From: Adiantum capillus-veneris
Taxonomy: Eukaryota > Streptophyta > Polypodiopsida > Polypodiales > Pteridaceae
Length of the DNA stretch: 64,000 bases
Assembly (NCBI GenBank): GCA_014529385.2
Contig: CM043949.1
Coordinates: forward strand, 108,187,977-108,251,976
Direction of reading: 5' to 3'
The notes below the pieces were generated by a model that saw only the letters and a list, made by a program, of their open reading frames with translations, was not told the origin of the DNA and made no database searches. Positions 32,884-45,945 of the stretch are shown here, piece by piece. Numbering within the stretch: position 1 is the first letter of the stretch; the number at the start of each line of letters is the position of its first letter. The position numbers were made by a program, and so were the translations under genes.

Positions 32884-34200
32884 GCATACTCATTTCTCTC
32901 TATTCCTCACTCAAACCTACAACTTCCATGGTTTTCTTTCACCTTCTTCACCATTAGTCTCCTCTCCCACAGTCATAACTCTCTTTGAAGCTCTACCTAC
33001 ATCCACCATCTCCATATCTCTCTCTGTTACTCCCATAATACAATTTTATTCTCTCCTTTCAAGAATGCATAAAAAATCAACAACCTAATCAGACCTAATC
33101 TTTACAAAATGGGGTTTTTTTAATCAACCAAACCCTCATTCTCTTGTGGTGATTCGACTATGGTGGCAACGTGAAAAGAAGAAGAAGGAGAACGGCGGTC
33201 ACCTTCGACAATCTACGCAAGCATGAGTCCAAGATTCCTCAAGGATTCACCATCTCAAGGGTACACCCATCTCATTCACCCCTCTTTTCTCATCCTTCAA
33301 GTCATTTTACCCATTGTAACTATATTACTAACTTTTTCTAGTGATTACTGACATTAACTGCTAACCCTTTCTTGTAAATTGTACCCACTCTACTCTACCT
33401 TGGAGTAGGAAACCTCACACAAAAATCACTCACCTCTCTAGAATCTTCTCTATTTCACCTCATAAATTCTCTCCTCTTGAGCCCACATCCATGTGACTCA
33501 AGGGACAAGAGAGCCCCACTGTCATAAGAACATATAAACAAATTCATAAATATGGTTTTTTATGTAAATTCTAATCATGAGATAATCCTAATAAGGGCTC
33601 TCCTCACCTATAAATAGAGCTCTTTTCCTTTTGTAAATTGATTGATCTCTACACTATTGCTCACTACTTTGAGCGTACCATTCTCCGTCTTAGTTGTAAG
33701 GAGAGAGAGTGAGCTCTCTATACACCATTACTTGTGGTGTATAAGAAAGCTTCTTTCAGCTAGTTGTAGCATTGCAAGGGAGTGAGTGATTCATACTTCA
33801 AATCAAAGCTGTACCTACTCTTGCACATCAATAGAACTAATAAGTTGGGTTTCAAGGTGCTACTATGGTTTGAAACTCTCTTGAGTCTCTCCAACTTACG
33901 CTTGGCAACCTCATCTCATTTGATTTAAGGTGACATGTTTTCATTTTGAGATTCTTTTGTGGTATTTTCTTATATGTGATTCAAGAGCTCTTGTGTTTGT
34001 TTTTTGTTCCTTGGGGAAACATTATAAGAGGGTTGTATAGGATTCCCATAAACCTAAGATAATGTGTATATCGCAACATCGTTAAACTTAATTGTGTCTC
34101 TTGACTCTCCTTCAAGCTATATATACACCCGTGTCAATCATTTAAAGTGAATCTTAATTCTCGCACAAATCTTGCTTTCTCTCTCTTTAGGTGTTTGGTG
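31720..34200 (+). repeat. Element 6 3' LTR (right end approximate)
   Basis: Starts TGATAGCCG. 31726-33543 matches the fragment at 28666-29650 apart from an inserted block. Beyond that only this copy continues, with a good TATA box (TATAAATA, 33609-33616) and a U5-like region of at least 500 bp. No terminal CA plus target duplication could be confirmed. Confidence 0.65.
32306..33165 (+). other. Block present in only one element 6 LTR
   Basis: Absent from the other LTR copy at 29255-29280. It contains a roughly 100-bp imperfect tandem repeat (catagtcttatctcacctcc at 32719 and a variant at 32819) and (CA)n at 32849-32879. Either an insertion here or a deletion there. Confidence 0.6.
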
Positions 34201-34943
<743 letters not shown>

Positions 34944-35103
34944 TAGTTTAGGTGCGTGTGTGTGCTTGGAAATTGGAAGAAGAGGTGGACAGTTTGATGG
35001 TGATGGCTTGAAAGCTTATGTTGAATATTCTAAGCGGTCGATCTCCCCCTCTTCTTCCAACAAATCATGGGTGATCGTCGATGATAGGTGCACACCAGAT
35101 TTA

Positions 35104-35106
<3 letters not shown>

Positions 35107-35164
<58 letters not shown>
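35107..35164. repeat. (CA)n then (GA)n compound microsatellite
   Basis: About 20 CA units followed directly by nine GA units. Confidence 0.98.
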
Positions 35165-35403
35165 TAACATGTTTGACCATCGACAGAGTGTGGGCACCCA
35201 TATGTGGACGAGAAGACCCACGTAAGTGGCATGTAACATAGTTTTTGGATATTCTCAAATGTATTAAGATTGATCTTTCTCTTCTCCTCTCTGGCTTTAT
35301 CTCTTTGTTGTGTGTGAGCGGGAGAGAGAGTGTGTGTGCGAGCAAGTGCAAGTGGTGATACAATGGTAGCGATGGCTAAAATAGAGAATATTGCACCCAA
35401 AAC

Positions 35404-36083
35404 TCAACATGATTTGACAAGGGGTAAATACAAATGGGTCCCTAAAGCTTCATTAAGTTCCTCTTCCTAACTTCAGTCTTATTCACAATAGAAGCCTCAT
35501 AATAAAATCTCCACTCATTCCAAGAAATGCAAGGATATGTTGCATTGGATTCCTAAATGACTATTGGAAGCCCAAGGCTACTATGACAACAATGATATGA
35601 TTTGGAGACCTAAATTTAAGTCGTGTTCTTCTGTCACCTATAAAACCATGCAAGCCAAATTCTATAAGTCCCAAGTCAATTGAAGAGAGTGGGAAGGAAA
35701 AAATCATGGAGTGCTTCACACAAATTTTGAAGCTTGTTTGGGTACCAAAGAGAGAACAATTTTCTCCACCTAGCTCAAGAAGGGGGAAGTCAAATGAAGC
35801 TTCAAGCTCCTCATGTAGTTCATCCATAGAGATAAAAGCTTCTACACAACCCCCACCTAAAATTGTCAATGGCCATGAAAACACCAATGAATCTACACCT
35901 TCCATTGTAATTTTTTTCCACACAAAAAATAAATTGCAAGATAATTCATGGGAGAGTACCTTACCACCCTTACAACTTGATGAAGTGCCTCAAATAACTG
36001 AAAACTATAGGCCAAAGTCCTCATCCATTAAAACTTGGAACAATTGCTTCAAAAAAGTGGCAACATCTTTCCAAAAGGTATGA
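35404..36083 (+). pseudogene. Possible W-x-P-K repeat coding remnant
   Basis: Across frames the text shows KYKWVPKA (35420), LHWIPK (35543), MIWRPKFK (35598) and LVWVPKRE (35732). The last lies in an open frame 35706-36083 that continues with Ser-rich (SSSSCSSSIE) and Pro-rich (TQPPPKIVN) text. Repeated aromatic-x-P-K motifs resemble the linker before the zinc knuckle region in some plant copia polyproteins. No catalytic domain is nearby. Weak call; it could equally be a decayed unknown gene. Confidence 0.3.
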
Positions 36084-36183
36084 TCTACCCAAGGAAGGAG
36101 AGAGTACTTACTCACATCCATCATTCGCTACTCGCTTCCCTCTTAGCCTTCCTCTCTGACCTATAACTTCCAAATCTTAGTGA

Positions 36184-36184
<1 letters not shown>

Positions 36185-36279
<95 letters not shown>
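36185..36279. repeat. (TG)n microsatellite, about 48 units
   Basis: Uninterrupted array. Confidence 0.98.
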
Positions 36280-36280
<1 letters not shown>

Positions 36281-36295
36281 CCAATAACAATATAA

Positions 36296-36490
36296 CATAT
36301 ACACCAAAGCCATCCTTTCGAATTACAAAAGACACCAGAAACTATGTCAATGAAAAGGTGGTATAGTTTCCATTCATAATATAGAACAGTTCTTATACAC
36401 AAGTTCTAAAATCAAGAGCCAGAAGATATAATAGATCACCATCTTCAAGCCAAGTAATTTTGAAGACCATAGTTGAAAAGGTAATCCTCA
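36296..36490 (-). repeat. Dispersed LTR-like repeat, copy 1
   Basis: The plus strand reads caaattacaaaagacac-type text, ctatgtcaatgaaaaggtgg, cccattcat, tatacacaag, atcaagagcc and ccatcttcaagcc. Further copies: 36878-37080, a short piece at 37228-37275 and 42310-42560. Read on the minus strand it has a TATAAAGAC and ends near ttcattgaca, like the end of an LTR. Orientation is inferred. Confidence 0.6.
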
Positions 36491-36764
36491 CTTGCACCCA
36501 TGAAAACAACACAACTTATAGTTAGCATTGGCACCGTATGCAAGTGATGCATGGGCATCCCACGTGTTATAGATGTCACCCAACTAGATTGTTTTCAAAG
36601 ACAAATAGTTAAAAACCATAACATATAATCAAAGATGGTTTCATTTACAAGGGGTTGAAGGGAAACCAAATGGAGCCCTTTTTGCTTTGCAAGTTCTCAT
36701 GAGATAATGTCGGAGACGAGTTTTATGAGGTTTTTTAGCCCCATAGTGGGCCATATATGCAGAA

Positions 36765-36870
36765 TATATGTAGTGGTACTGGTAATATTGAAACTGGTAC
36801 TTGTAGTATTGGTACTAGTAGTACCGGTAGTGGTATTGGTATACTGCTATACTTGTACTAGTATACTGGT
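36765..36870. repeat. GGTACT/TACTAG minisatellite, part 1
   Basis: Imperfect short units of ggtactggta, ggtactagta and tatactgg. A second stretch lies at 37078-37235. Rich in the self-complementary AGTACT and GTAC, so it can form many small hairpins. Confidence 0.85.
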
Positions 36871-36877
36871 ACTGATA

Positions 36878-37080
36878 CACCAAAGAATCCTTTCAAATTA
36901 CAAAGGACACTAGAAACTATGTCAATGAAAAGGTGGTAAAATTCCCATTCTTAGTACAGAATAGTCTTTATACACAAGTATTAAAATCAAGAGCCGGAAG
37001 ATATAAAAGTGCACCATCTTCAAGGATTTTCCATAACAGTCATGTATCGAATTAGTATAGTCAAGAACATGCATGAGTTC
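36878..37080 (-). repeat. Dispersed LTR-like repeat, copy 2
   Basis: Same text as copy 1 with about 10 percent differences; it continues into gaacatgcatgag, which is also in the copy at 42310-42560. Confidence 0.6.
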
Positions 37081-37235
37081 TATACTGCTATACTAGTACT
37101 AGTATACTGGTACTGCTATACTACTATACTGGTATATGTATATTGGTACTGGTCTCCGATTTTTAGTGCTAGTGCTGGAGCTAGTGCTAGTATTGGTACT
37201 GGTACATTGGTAGTACTAGTATACTGGTACTCATA
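37078..37235. repeat. GGTACT/TACTAG minisatellite, part 2
   Basis: Same units as at 36765; includes gtgctagtgctggagctagtgc as a variant. Followed by a short third piece of the dispersed repeat. Confidence 0.85.
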
Positions 37236-37759
37236 CACCAAAGAATCCTTTGAAATTACAAAAGACACTAGATACCAGTGCTCGAAAAAAACCTTAATTT
37301 TTAGTCTTATAATACCTACAACTATTGAAGTAAGTAGTATTTCTTATATTGTATTGAGTAAAAAAAGTAGAAAACCTATGGACATAGGTGAATTAAGTTT
37401 ACCCCAAACTTTTATACTTGAAAAAACTACTTCTCTAAATTTTACAAAGTGAGAAGAAAAAAAAGATTATATTTTTTTGTAGATTTTACTCCAATAATGT
37501 GAGTAAAATTTAAGTTTTGAGATGATTAGATTATTTCTAAATTGAGCAATACTTAAACCATATAGAGAGCCAATAAAATGTTTATTGGCATAGAAGATTA
37601 TAAAGTAATTTTTGAGAGAAACAACAAAATGTATATTGGCAAGTGAGAGAGCTAATAAAATTTCTATTAACAAAAGAAAGATAGAACTTATATGACATTC
37701 AAATAAACAATAACTTTTGAGAGAGCAAAATTGTCATTAGTTCGAATCGAACTAATTAC

Positions 37760-37990
37760 AAAACAAGGCAACAAAGTGTCTATTGGAAAAGGAGAGTTAC
37801 ATATGAAACTCATAGGAAGAGAAAGATCTTCTCTTATCTTAAAAATGAAAGAACAAAATTTGATCCACTTTTTATTGGAAAGAAAGGCACCAAAATGTCT
37901 ATTGGCTAGGGAAAGCTATATATCAAAACTCATAGAAAGAGGAATCTTTTCTCCGATCTCAAAGATGAAACAACAAAATTTGATCCATTC
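37760..37990. repeat. 119-bp tandem repeat
   Basis: Two copies: tgtctattgg at 37778 and 37896, caaaatttgatcca at 37854 and 37973. Shorter related pieces lie at 37571 and 37624. The 96-codon frame across it is only the repeat read through. Confidence 0.8.
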
Positions 37991-38093
37991 TTCTTCGACA
38001 AAAAACCTAAAGAAACATTAATTAAAAACAAATTTTGAAATTTAATCCATAATATATAACTTCAAAATAAAAGAAGATATGAAAACCTACAAT

Positions 38094-40287
38094 CTAGTCC
38101 TCAATGGAGCCAAATGCATGTCTTGAGGTCTTTGTATCATCTCGCCATAATCCAATCGCTTCATTAAAATTGAATTCCTCCAATGGTGGCCCTTCAAGAG
38201 AAACTCTCATCAAAGTACGCATGCTCTTAGTAGTAAGAAAATTCCTAGCTTTGATTTGATAATATTTTGAACACTAAAGCCACGCTCACAAATAGCAGTA
38301 CTACAACATTGTACCAATGCTATTTGAGCAACCAATAGTAATGATGCATACTTTTCCCTCAAAGTTTCATTGCTACCAATGTAGCACCATGTATTTTTGA
38401 AGTTCCACCCCTTCCACTCATTGTAAGCTTGGTATTGAAAAGTTTGAAATTCATACCTCAATAAAAAAGGATCAATGAAAGGCTCAATGAGTTCCCCCCC
38501 TTTCAACCTTTTACTTTGACCATAGAACTTTATTATCTCCTCTATCCCATCACCACCGAAGTTTTTCAAATATTTTCGAAAATCTTTTGTGGGAGGATAG
38601 CAAGAAGGAGATAAAAGTTTAAAATGGCTCAAAATAGAGGTATCCTCAAATCTCTCTTTCAAATTCTCAATTATATGGCTTGTGAAAGATTTTTGAAAGG
38701 TTATTGCATTTTCAAGATCAGAGCCACCTTTTTCTCGAGTGAGTTCAATACTTCTAAAATTTGAGCCTCGCATTGACGATCTTAGTTCATATAGAAGTCC
38801 TTTGGATGGCCCATAATCAAGAATTATAGGATAACCATAGCCATCTAACTGTAAGGCATTGAGATCAATCAAGGCTAGTTCTCATCACAAATTCACTCTC
38901 CATTGCCACAATTTTGGCATCCACTATGCCAGAGATAGCAGTCACATCAACATAAGTGCATTGAAAGAGCTTACTAAGACTTGTCAAATGAGAGAATAAA
39001 TCACCTAAGTAATGTGCAACATACACAAATGCAAATGAAGATATTTTAGCAAAACTGATTTGTTTTTCCTTTTTGAAGTAGTCAAGCAATGGTTCAAGCA
39101 ATTCACAAAATTTCATAAGGACTTTATGCCTACTCAACCATCGAATTGTATGTATCCCCTCTATCTTAAGAAAAGGTAGATCAAATTTGTCTTGCAAAAA
39201 TCTTAACTTTTCTAAGCGAGCTACACGTTTTCTAAAATGAGTAGCCACTTCGTTTAATGTAGCATCAACATACACCGCAAATGGAAATTCACATATGGTG
39301 TTACTAGCACATAAATTAGTGCGGTGAGCCACACAATGTATGGAAGTCAAAAATGGATATGCACCTTTGAACCTTGTAGCAACCCCTGATTTTTTGCCAA
39401 TCATTACTGATGCCCCATCTGAACCAAAGCTTACTAACTTTTTTTCATTTAAGCCAAAATCTAACAACAATTTTTTTCAATGAGGTAAATAATCCAATAG
39501 ATGTTCGATCATGTACCTCCAAAAGATCAAGAAACGAGATTTTGGGCTCATTGTCCTTTATATAAGAAACATAAACAATCAAATGCTCATCTATTGAAAT
39601 ATTGGTTGACTCATCTATCATGATACCAAAACATGGAGACTGATGAACATGAGGCAAATACTCTAACTCAAGTCCCTTCCCAATGTAGTGCACAAAAGAA
39701 GCACATGCCTTATCATTTTTATACATGGTCTCGGGGATGTTCGGAGTGTTACATTCTCTAAGAAATTCAAGTGTGGGAACATATTTTGTATAAGAAAGGT
39801 CATTTTTGGCAACAAAATAAGAAACCCAAAACAAATTTTTCATGCTATCCTCCATGCCTTCAAAATGCTTATTAACACAAAATTCTAAGTTTTTTCCCCC
39901 ACTATGCAATGCCCATGCAAGTACTTTATGTTTTTCGGATCCCCCATGATTTACTAAAGCACTATGTTGTACGTTTATTGCCCCATCCATTCCAAATTCA
40001 CTTGTACAATGCTTATCTTCTTTGCAAATAGAACAAAATATTTTGGCTTGCACCTTATCAAACTCAGCCCACTCAAATTCAGATTTTCACTGTCATTCCA
40101 TGCAATTCTAGCTCTTTTACGCCTTTTGGCTTCCTCTAACCCAACGATTTGAACTTCAATATCATTGACATCATTATCATCAAGCACAACTTCAAGTTTT
40201 CTTTTTCCTTTGTCATTTTTAATTTTGACTTGTTTTGAAAAACCGAGCATGGCAAGCAAAGATTTTTGTTTAGAAGAGTTAAAAGCC
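38094..40287 (-). pseudogene. hAT superfamily transposase
   Basis: Minus strand, about 700 codons in four or five frames. It starts at the ATG at 40287 (MAFNSSKQKSLLAMLGF) with a Lys/Arg-rich nuclear-import-like stretch (EAKRRKRARI). A zinc finger follows: CSICKEDKHC and LVNHGGSEKHKVLAW. Catalytic core: CFGIMIDESTNISIDEHLIV (first Asp), LVSFGSDGASVMIGKKSG (second Asp), SIHCVAHRTNLCAS. C-terminal hAT dimerisation region: STAICERGFSVQNIIKSK with Glu, then in another frame RTLMRVSLEGPPLEEF, ending GLWRDD and SIED at 38094. Frameshifts at about 40075, 39460, 38868 and 38240. Resembles the KIAA1586/C17orf113-like hAT branch. No terminal inverted repeats found. Confidence 0.85.
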
Positions 40288-40658
40288 ATAACAAAAACTC
40301 ACAAAATATGTTATTTGATGTAATAGATCCTCGAGCAAAGCACTACTCAAAATAGGTTTGCATCCTCAACTTCACGTGTATAGATAAATCAATGACTTCG
40401 AAAACAACTCTTGTTGCCTGCATGAAGAGATATATAAAAAATAAAGAATAAAGAATAAGTTCCATTGCTAAGTACACAAATGATAAGTAGCTTCAAAAAC
40501 AAATTTGGAAACTCAAGTAGCTTCAAATCCAAATTTGGAAATTTTATAAGTCATTTGGAAGTACACATTTGAAAGCCTCTAGAGTCAAGGTTAGAAGTTT
40601 CTGGAATCTGGAGAATATTTCTCTCTCTGGAGTGTCGACTTTGTCCATGCATATGGAG

Positions 40659-40790
<132 letters not shown>

Positions 40791-41039
40791 CCCGAAGGAT
40801 GCGCTCTCTCTCTCTCTCTCTCTCAATCACGCATGCCAACACCTCTGGCAAAGAGTCGATCTCTCTCTCACACACACTCAACTCAGTCGACCAGCTTCTC
40901 CCCTTCTCTCTCTGATCTCAGCCGACAAATACGCTGTGTGTGTGTAAGCAGCAACATCGTCAATACAGAGTGCGCAAATCGAGTCTCTCTTTGACAGAGT
41001 GCACAAATCCAGAGTCCACAGGTCCTTCAAGCTGGTTCA

Positions 41040-42300
<1,261 letters not shown>

Positions 42301-42309
42301 TTTTTTTAG

Positions 42310-42560
42310 AGCACTGCTAGATACTTTGTCAATGAAAAGGTAATATAATTCCCATTCATAGTACAAAATAGTCTTTATACACAAGTACTAGAATCAAGAG
42401 CCTAAAGATATAAAAGTCCGCCATCTTCAAGCCAAGGAACATTGAAAACCATAGTTGAGAATGTAACCCTCACCTAAGGGTCAGAAGAAGTAGCCAACTA
42501 TTCCCATAACAGTCATAAATCGACTTAGTATATTCAGGAACATGCATGAGGTCTACTACC
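42310..42560 (-). repeat. Dispersed LTR-like repeat, copy 3
   Basis: Same block as at 36296 and 36878. On the minus strand a short open frame at 42691-42556 (MAKGKDKKAIVELSTP) lies just upstream; it could be a remnant unrelated to the repeat. Confidence 0.6.
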
Positions 42561-42931
42561 ATATCAAAGGTGAATCACAACACAACCAAGCATCTTGGAC
42601 AGTAGTCCATATTGGAGACAAAGTCACCTGAGATTGAGTCGGAGTAGATAGCTCCACAATAGCTTTCTTGTCTTTTCCTTTTGCCATAGAGCCAACAACA
42701 CACACCCTTGCAAGGTAAACCCTCACACTCTCAAGGTATAGGAAACCTTTCACTAGTCACACACACACCATATATGCACACATGTACCAATGCTAAGTGA
42801 GCATGGAAGCTCATCTTTTATAGGCTTCGATGCCAATAGACACATTCCATTCATAGTAGCAAGGTGGATCCGTCTTCAAGAGGGCAAGGTGGGTCCGTCT
42901 TTACGAGGGGGAAGAACCAAAAGGGTTTCCT

Positions 42932-42933
<2 letters not shown>

Positions 42934-43009
<76 letters not shown>
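42934..43009. repeat. (GA)n microsatellite
   Basis: About 38 GA units. Confidence 0.98.
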
Positions 43010-43010
<1 letters not shown>

Positions 43011-43345
43011 TTAGAGATGCATTGTAGAGCAGATGATGTAGGAGGGAGCCACCGCATCATCAAGCATATGAGGACACATTATACAGAGTCAGGTCAGCTT
43101 GTCTAAGGCCCAATATCTTCCTTAACTCACTAGGTGTTAGGTACAGTATATTATGCAACCACCTAGTTAATTACACTGAGGCCGTGGCAACAAGCCACTT
43201 CTATAAAGGGATTTCAAATTCACGTGATCACGTGTTTTTTTTTGTGATCACACTGTTAATTAACAAAATTCTCAATTCACAAGTCTTCACATTCACAAAA
43301 ACTAGGATGGTGACTTGAAGAAGACTGGGAGGCTCGGTGAGATCT

Positions 43346-43460
43346 GCCCGCCAGGATACCTTTCTTGCTTGTCGGGACCCGGAGGGATACATAAGAAACT
43401 TGGAGGGCAACGGTTCCACTTCGTTGCCTGGCGGGCTCCCAAGGTACCTATATATATGGC
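43346..43460 (+). promoter_or_regulatory. GC-rich inverted repeats and TATA-like box
   Basis: GCCCGCCAGG (43346-43355) and CCTGGCGGGC (43427-43436) are perfect 10-bp inverted repeats 71 bp apart. Nested at the right arm, GGCAACG (43406) and CGTTGCC (43422) make a 7-bp stem with a 9-nt loop. A tatatata run at 43449-43456 follows. GC content is well above the surroundings. It could be a promoter for the repeat array and kinase-like ORF downstream; no transcript evidence. Confidence 0.4.
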
Positions 43461-43673
43461 CCCTAGGGGGACCATTTTGTTCACAACTCTATCTTTTGAG
43501 TTCCAACTTGCACAAATATCCAACCAAAGAGTCCTCACAAGGAATAAAGAAAACTACAATATAAATTTTATTTTAATTTCATAAGCTCTTTTACTATTTT
43601 GTTTGAGTTGGTATACTTTCTTTTTAATAATTGTTTTTTTAGTTTTAAAACTAGGCTGATCTTGCTTTTCACA

Positions 43674-44250
43674 CCGGCATCGGTCCTAATATTGGACTGG
43701 AAATGTCGTTGTGAAACCCTAGAACAGCCAGCACTGTTTTAGAATGTATTGATTGTGTTCACTTTGGCATCGGTTCTATTTTGGACCGGAAGTGTCGTTG
43801 AACATAGTTGGTTACGTTCAATTTATAGCTAGTTCTATTAACCTTGTTTTCAACATCAGTTCTATTATTGGACTAGGAGTGTCGTTGTACAAGCTAATAG
43901 ATTGATTTTTGTGTTTTATGAGTGATATACGTGTTGATATGCTAGTTCAATGTTTCTTTCGGCATCAGTCCTACTACTAGATTGAAGGTGTTGTTAGATT
44001 CATCGAATGATGCCCTTGCTTTTTAGGCTAGTTTGGTGTTTCTTTCGGCATCAACTGTACCATTGGGCTGGAGGTGTTGCTAGATTCATCAAATGATGCC
44101 CTACTATTTAGGCTAAATTTGGTGTTGCTATCGGCATCAATCCTACTATTGGGTTGGAGGTGTTTTTTGCATTGAATGATGCCCTCTCTTGTTGGGTTAG
44201 TTCAATGTTGGTCGCGGCATCAACCCTACTGGTTTGGAGGTGTCGTCACT
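43674..44250 (+). repeat. Tandem array of seven hairpin-forming units
   Basis: Units of 80-107 bp begin at about 43676, 43774, 43855, 43962, 44046, 44126 and 44215. Each has CATC, a 5' arm, a short loop, a 3' arm, then GTGTCGTTG-like text. Arms: CGGTCC/GGACTG, CGGTTC/GGACCG, CAGTTC/GGACTA, CAGTCC/AGATTG, CAACTG/GGGCTG, CAATCC/GGGTTG, CAACCC/GGTTTG. Most pair over 5-6 bp even though the letters differ between units. Confidence 0.8.
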
Positions 44251-44386
44251 CTCATTGAATGATTGCCTACTCTTTAAGCTATTGTTGTCGTCAGTTTCAA
44301 TGCATGATGCATATATTTGTTATAAAATTTAAAGTTATGTTGTCTTTAAAAATCATAAAATATGTGTTGATTGTAGCATACATGGA

Positions 44387-44605
44387 TCCTATGGAGATGA
44401 AGGAGTTAAAAACCAAGATTAGATCTTTATTGATCACGTGTTTATGTGTCCTAACCACGAAGGAGATCACCTTTTTATTGGAGAGTGAGATGCATAGAGA
44501 TCGTTTCTTTGATACGATAATTGAAGCAGTTTAGGCACACTTCTCAGCTATAGAAGCAAAGACTATCCGTAGGCTAATAGATAGTATTGTGGCCAATATG
44601 GCACA
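44387..44605 (+). pseudogene. Open piece upstream of the kinase-like ORF
   Basis: The ATG at 44387 gives MDPMEMKELKTKIRSLL, EITFLLESEMHRDRFFDTII, then a TAG at 44532, after which the frame stays sensible: HFSAIEAKTIRRLIDSIVAN, CLLETS. It looks like helical coding sequence that once joined the kinase-like ORF by a frameshift or a lost splice. No family recognised. Confidence 0.4.
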
Positions 44606-45454
44606 ATGCTTACTAGAAACTTCGGTCTTGATGCACCAATGGATGCAGATCTAGCCAAGATACAGTATTGGACTAATATATGGAGTGTAGAGAGGTCAAA
44701 ATCGAAAAGAGCGCGCAATATTGATGCTCAAGATGTCCATAGCCACAAAGCTAGAACCATATTTTATTCAACAGCGTCCTCTCAAGATACAGTAGGTGCA
44801 AGATCAGATTCAAACGCTAAAATGGAGCATTTATTACGCACCCGCTTTATGTCTCAATGTGCCATTTTTGTTTACCTCACACCCGAAGCTATCAAATGTG
44901 GTCAAAATCTTCGGAAAGGATACTATGGAGTTGTGTCAGAGTGCACAATCATTGGAGTCACTTGGTTGCCACCAAAAGTGCAGTATGTGGTCAAAGACTT
45001 CAAAGGAGATGCAAGAGAGAGCCGCCAATCTTTTACTCTAGAGGCGAGCGTGCAATTGTTCCACAGGGGCATCGTTAGATGCATTGCACAAACACACCAA
45101 GAGCCATGGTCCCTTGTTTTTCCTCGCTTCAATGGAATGGATTTGGGTGACATGTTAGAGTGTGTTCCACCACCCAAAGGAAAATTTTCTAACATATTGG
45201 CGGCTCAAAAAGAAGATCCTAGATGCCCTCCCATAGAGCAAGAGTTCGAGATGTGCATAGAGCAAGAGTTCGAGATGTGCAAGCATATGCTCAATTGGGT
45301 ATCTTCTTTTATGGATGCTCTGGTGAAGACCATGGCACATACACACAACAAAGGAATTATACACTATGACTTGCACCCATGGAACATCATGACTGACTTC
45401 ACTAAGGAAGGTGTGCCACGTGTAGGTGTCATTGATTGGGGGTTGGCACTGTGA
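44606..45454 (+). CDS. Protein-kinase-like ORF
   Basis: 282 codons. After a basic N-terminal 100 residues, kinase landmarks appear in order: Gly-rich loop GYYGVVSE (105-112), Lys in YVVKDFKG (130), Glu in TLEASVQ (146), hinge-like LVFPRFNGMDLGDML, catalytic loop GIIHYDLHPWNIM with Asp255 and Asn260, and VGVIDWGLAL with Asp277 in place of DFG. HYDLHPWN is unusual for plant receptor or MAP kinases (HRDLKPxN). The frame ends at a TGA at 45452. Beyond it, in other frames, C-lobe text follows. A 24-bp in-frame duplication (IEQEFEMC twice, 45233-45280) lies before the catalytic loop. Likely a cytosolic Ser/Thr kinase relic or a gene with an intron at the break. Confidence 0.55.
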   Translation: MLTRNFGLDAPMDADLAKIQYWTNIWSVERSKSKRARNIDAQDVHSHKARTIFYSTASSQDTVGARSDSNAKMEHLLRTRFMSQCAIFVYLTPEAIKCGQNLRKGYYGVVSECTIIGVTWLPPKVQYVVKDFKGDARESRQSFTLEASVQLFHRGIVRCIAQTHQEPWSLVFPRFNGMDLGDMLECVPPPKGKFSNILAAQKEDPRCPPIEQEFEMCIEQEFEMCKHMLNWVSSFMDALVKTMAHTHNKGIIHYDLHPWNIMTDFTKEGVPRVGVIDWGLAL

Positions 45455-45760
45455 GTGGGCATTGAAAAGTGAGCAACCAACATCAAAGACCCCATAGAGC
45501 ATGCCCTACATCCTTGGAGGACCCCCGAGCTTTGCAACCCAAAAGCTGCTTGTCCGTATTCAAAAGCCACTGACACCTATGCAATTACTTTTTGCATTGA
45601 GCAAGTTTGTGATTGGTGCAAAGATTTTTCAAAGCATTACAACGTACCATGGAAAAAGTGAAAGCAAATTGATTGCGGCATGATTGCCTCTATAATGCAA
45701 AAACTACTTACAACAACCACCTAGGCAGAGAAAGACATTCCAGACTATGAGTGAGAATTT
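45455..45760 (+). pseudogene. Kinase C-lobe continuation
   Basis: Text after the stop: EHALHPWRTPELCNPKAACP fits the APE region, SKATDTYA the conserved Asp of the C-lobe, and FCIEQVCDWCKDFSKHY, IASIMQKLL the following helices. Frames change at about 45490 and TGA/TAG codons occur at 45660 and 45722. Supports the view that the kinase gene is broken. Confidence 0.5.
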
Positions 45761-45945
45761 AGATATGTTAGAGCTCAACTCGGAGATGTGTTTGTGTCCG
45801 CTTAGTGAGATGATGCCTAGATTTTAGTGTACTCTGGTCACCGTTGTAAACAGTGGTCTCTTTCGGATTATCTGAAATATGTAAATGGAGCTTTTTGTAT
45901 ATTCATGGACCATTGAGTTAAATTGTACCGTTTTATAATGATGTA

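Larger units (their letters stand above)
27890..34200 (+). mobile_element. Element 6: Tat-like Ty3/gypsy remnant
   Basis: Plus-strand RT, an LTR fragment lodged after RT, a second (archaeal-type) RNase H, integrase, polypurine tract and 3' LTR. The extra RNase H between pol and integrase marks the Tat group of plant gypsy elements. Gag and protease are not visible and the 5' LTR is missing. The right end of the 3' LTR is uncertain. Integrase is the best preserved part. Confidence 0.8.

Noticed and set aside
43676..43712. TAATATT in a hairpin loop, like a geminivirus origin
   Set aside because: The full nonanucleotide TAATATTAC is absent, the other units lack it, and there is no Rep gene.
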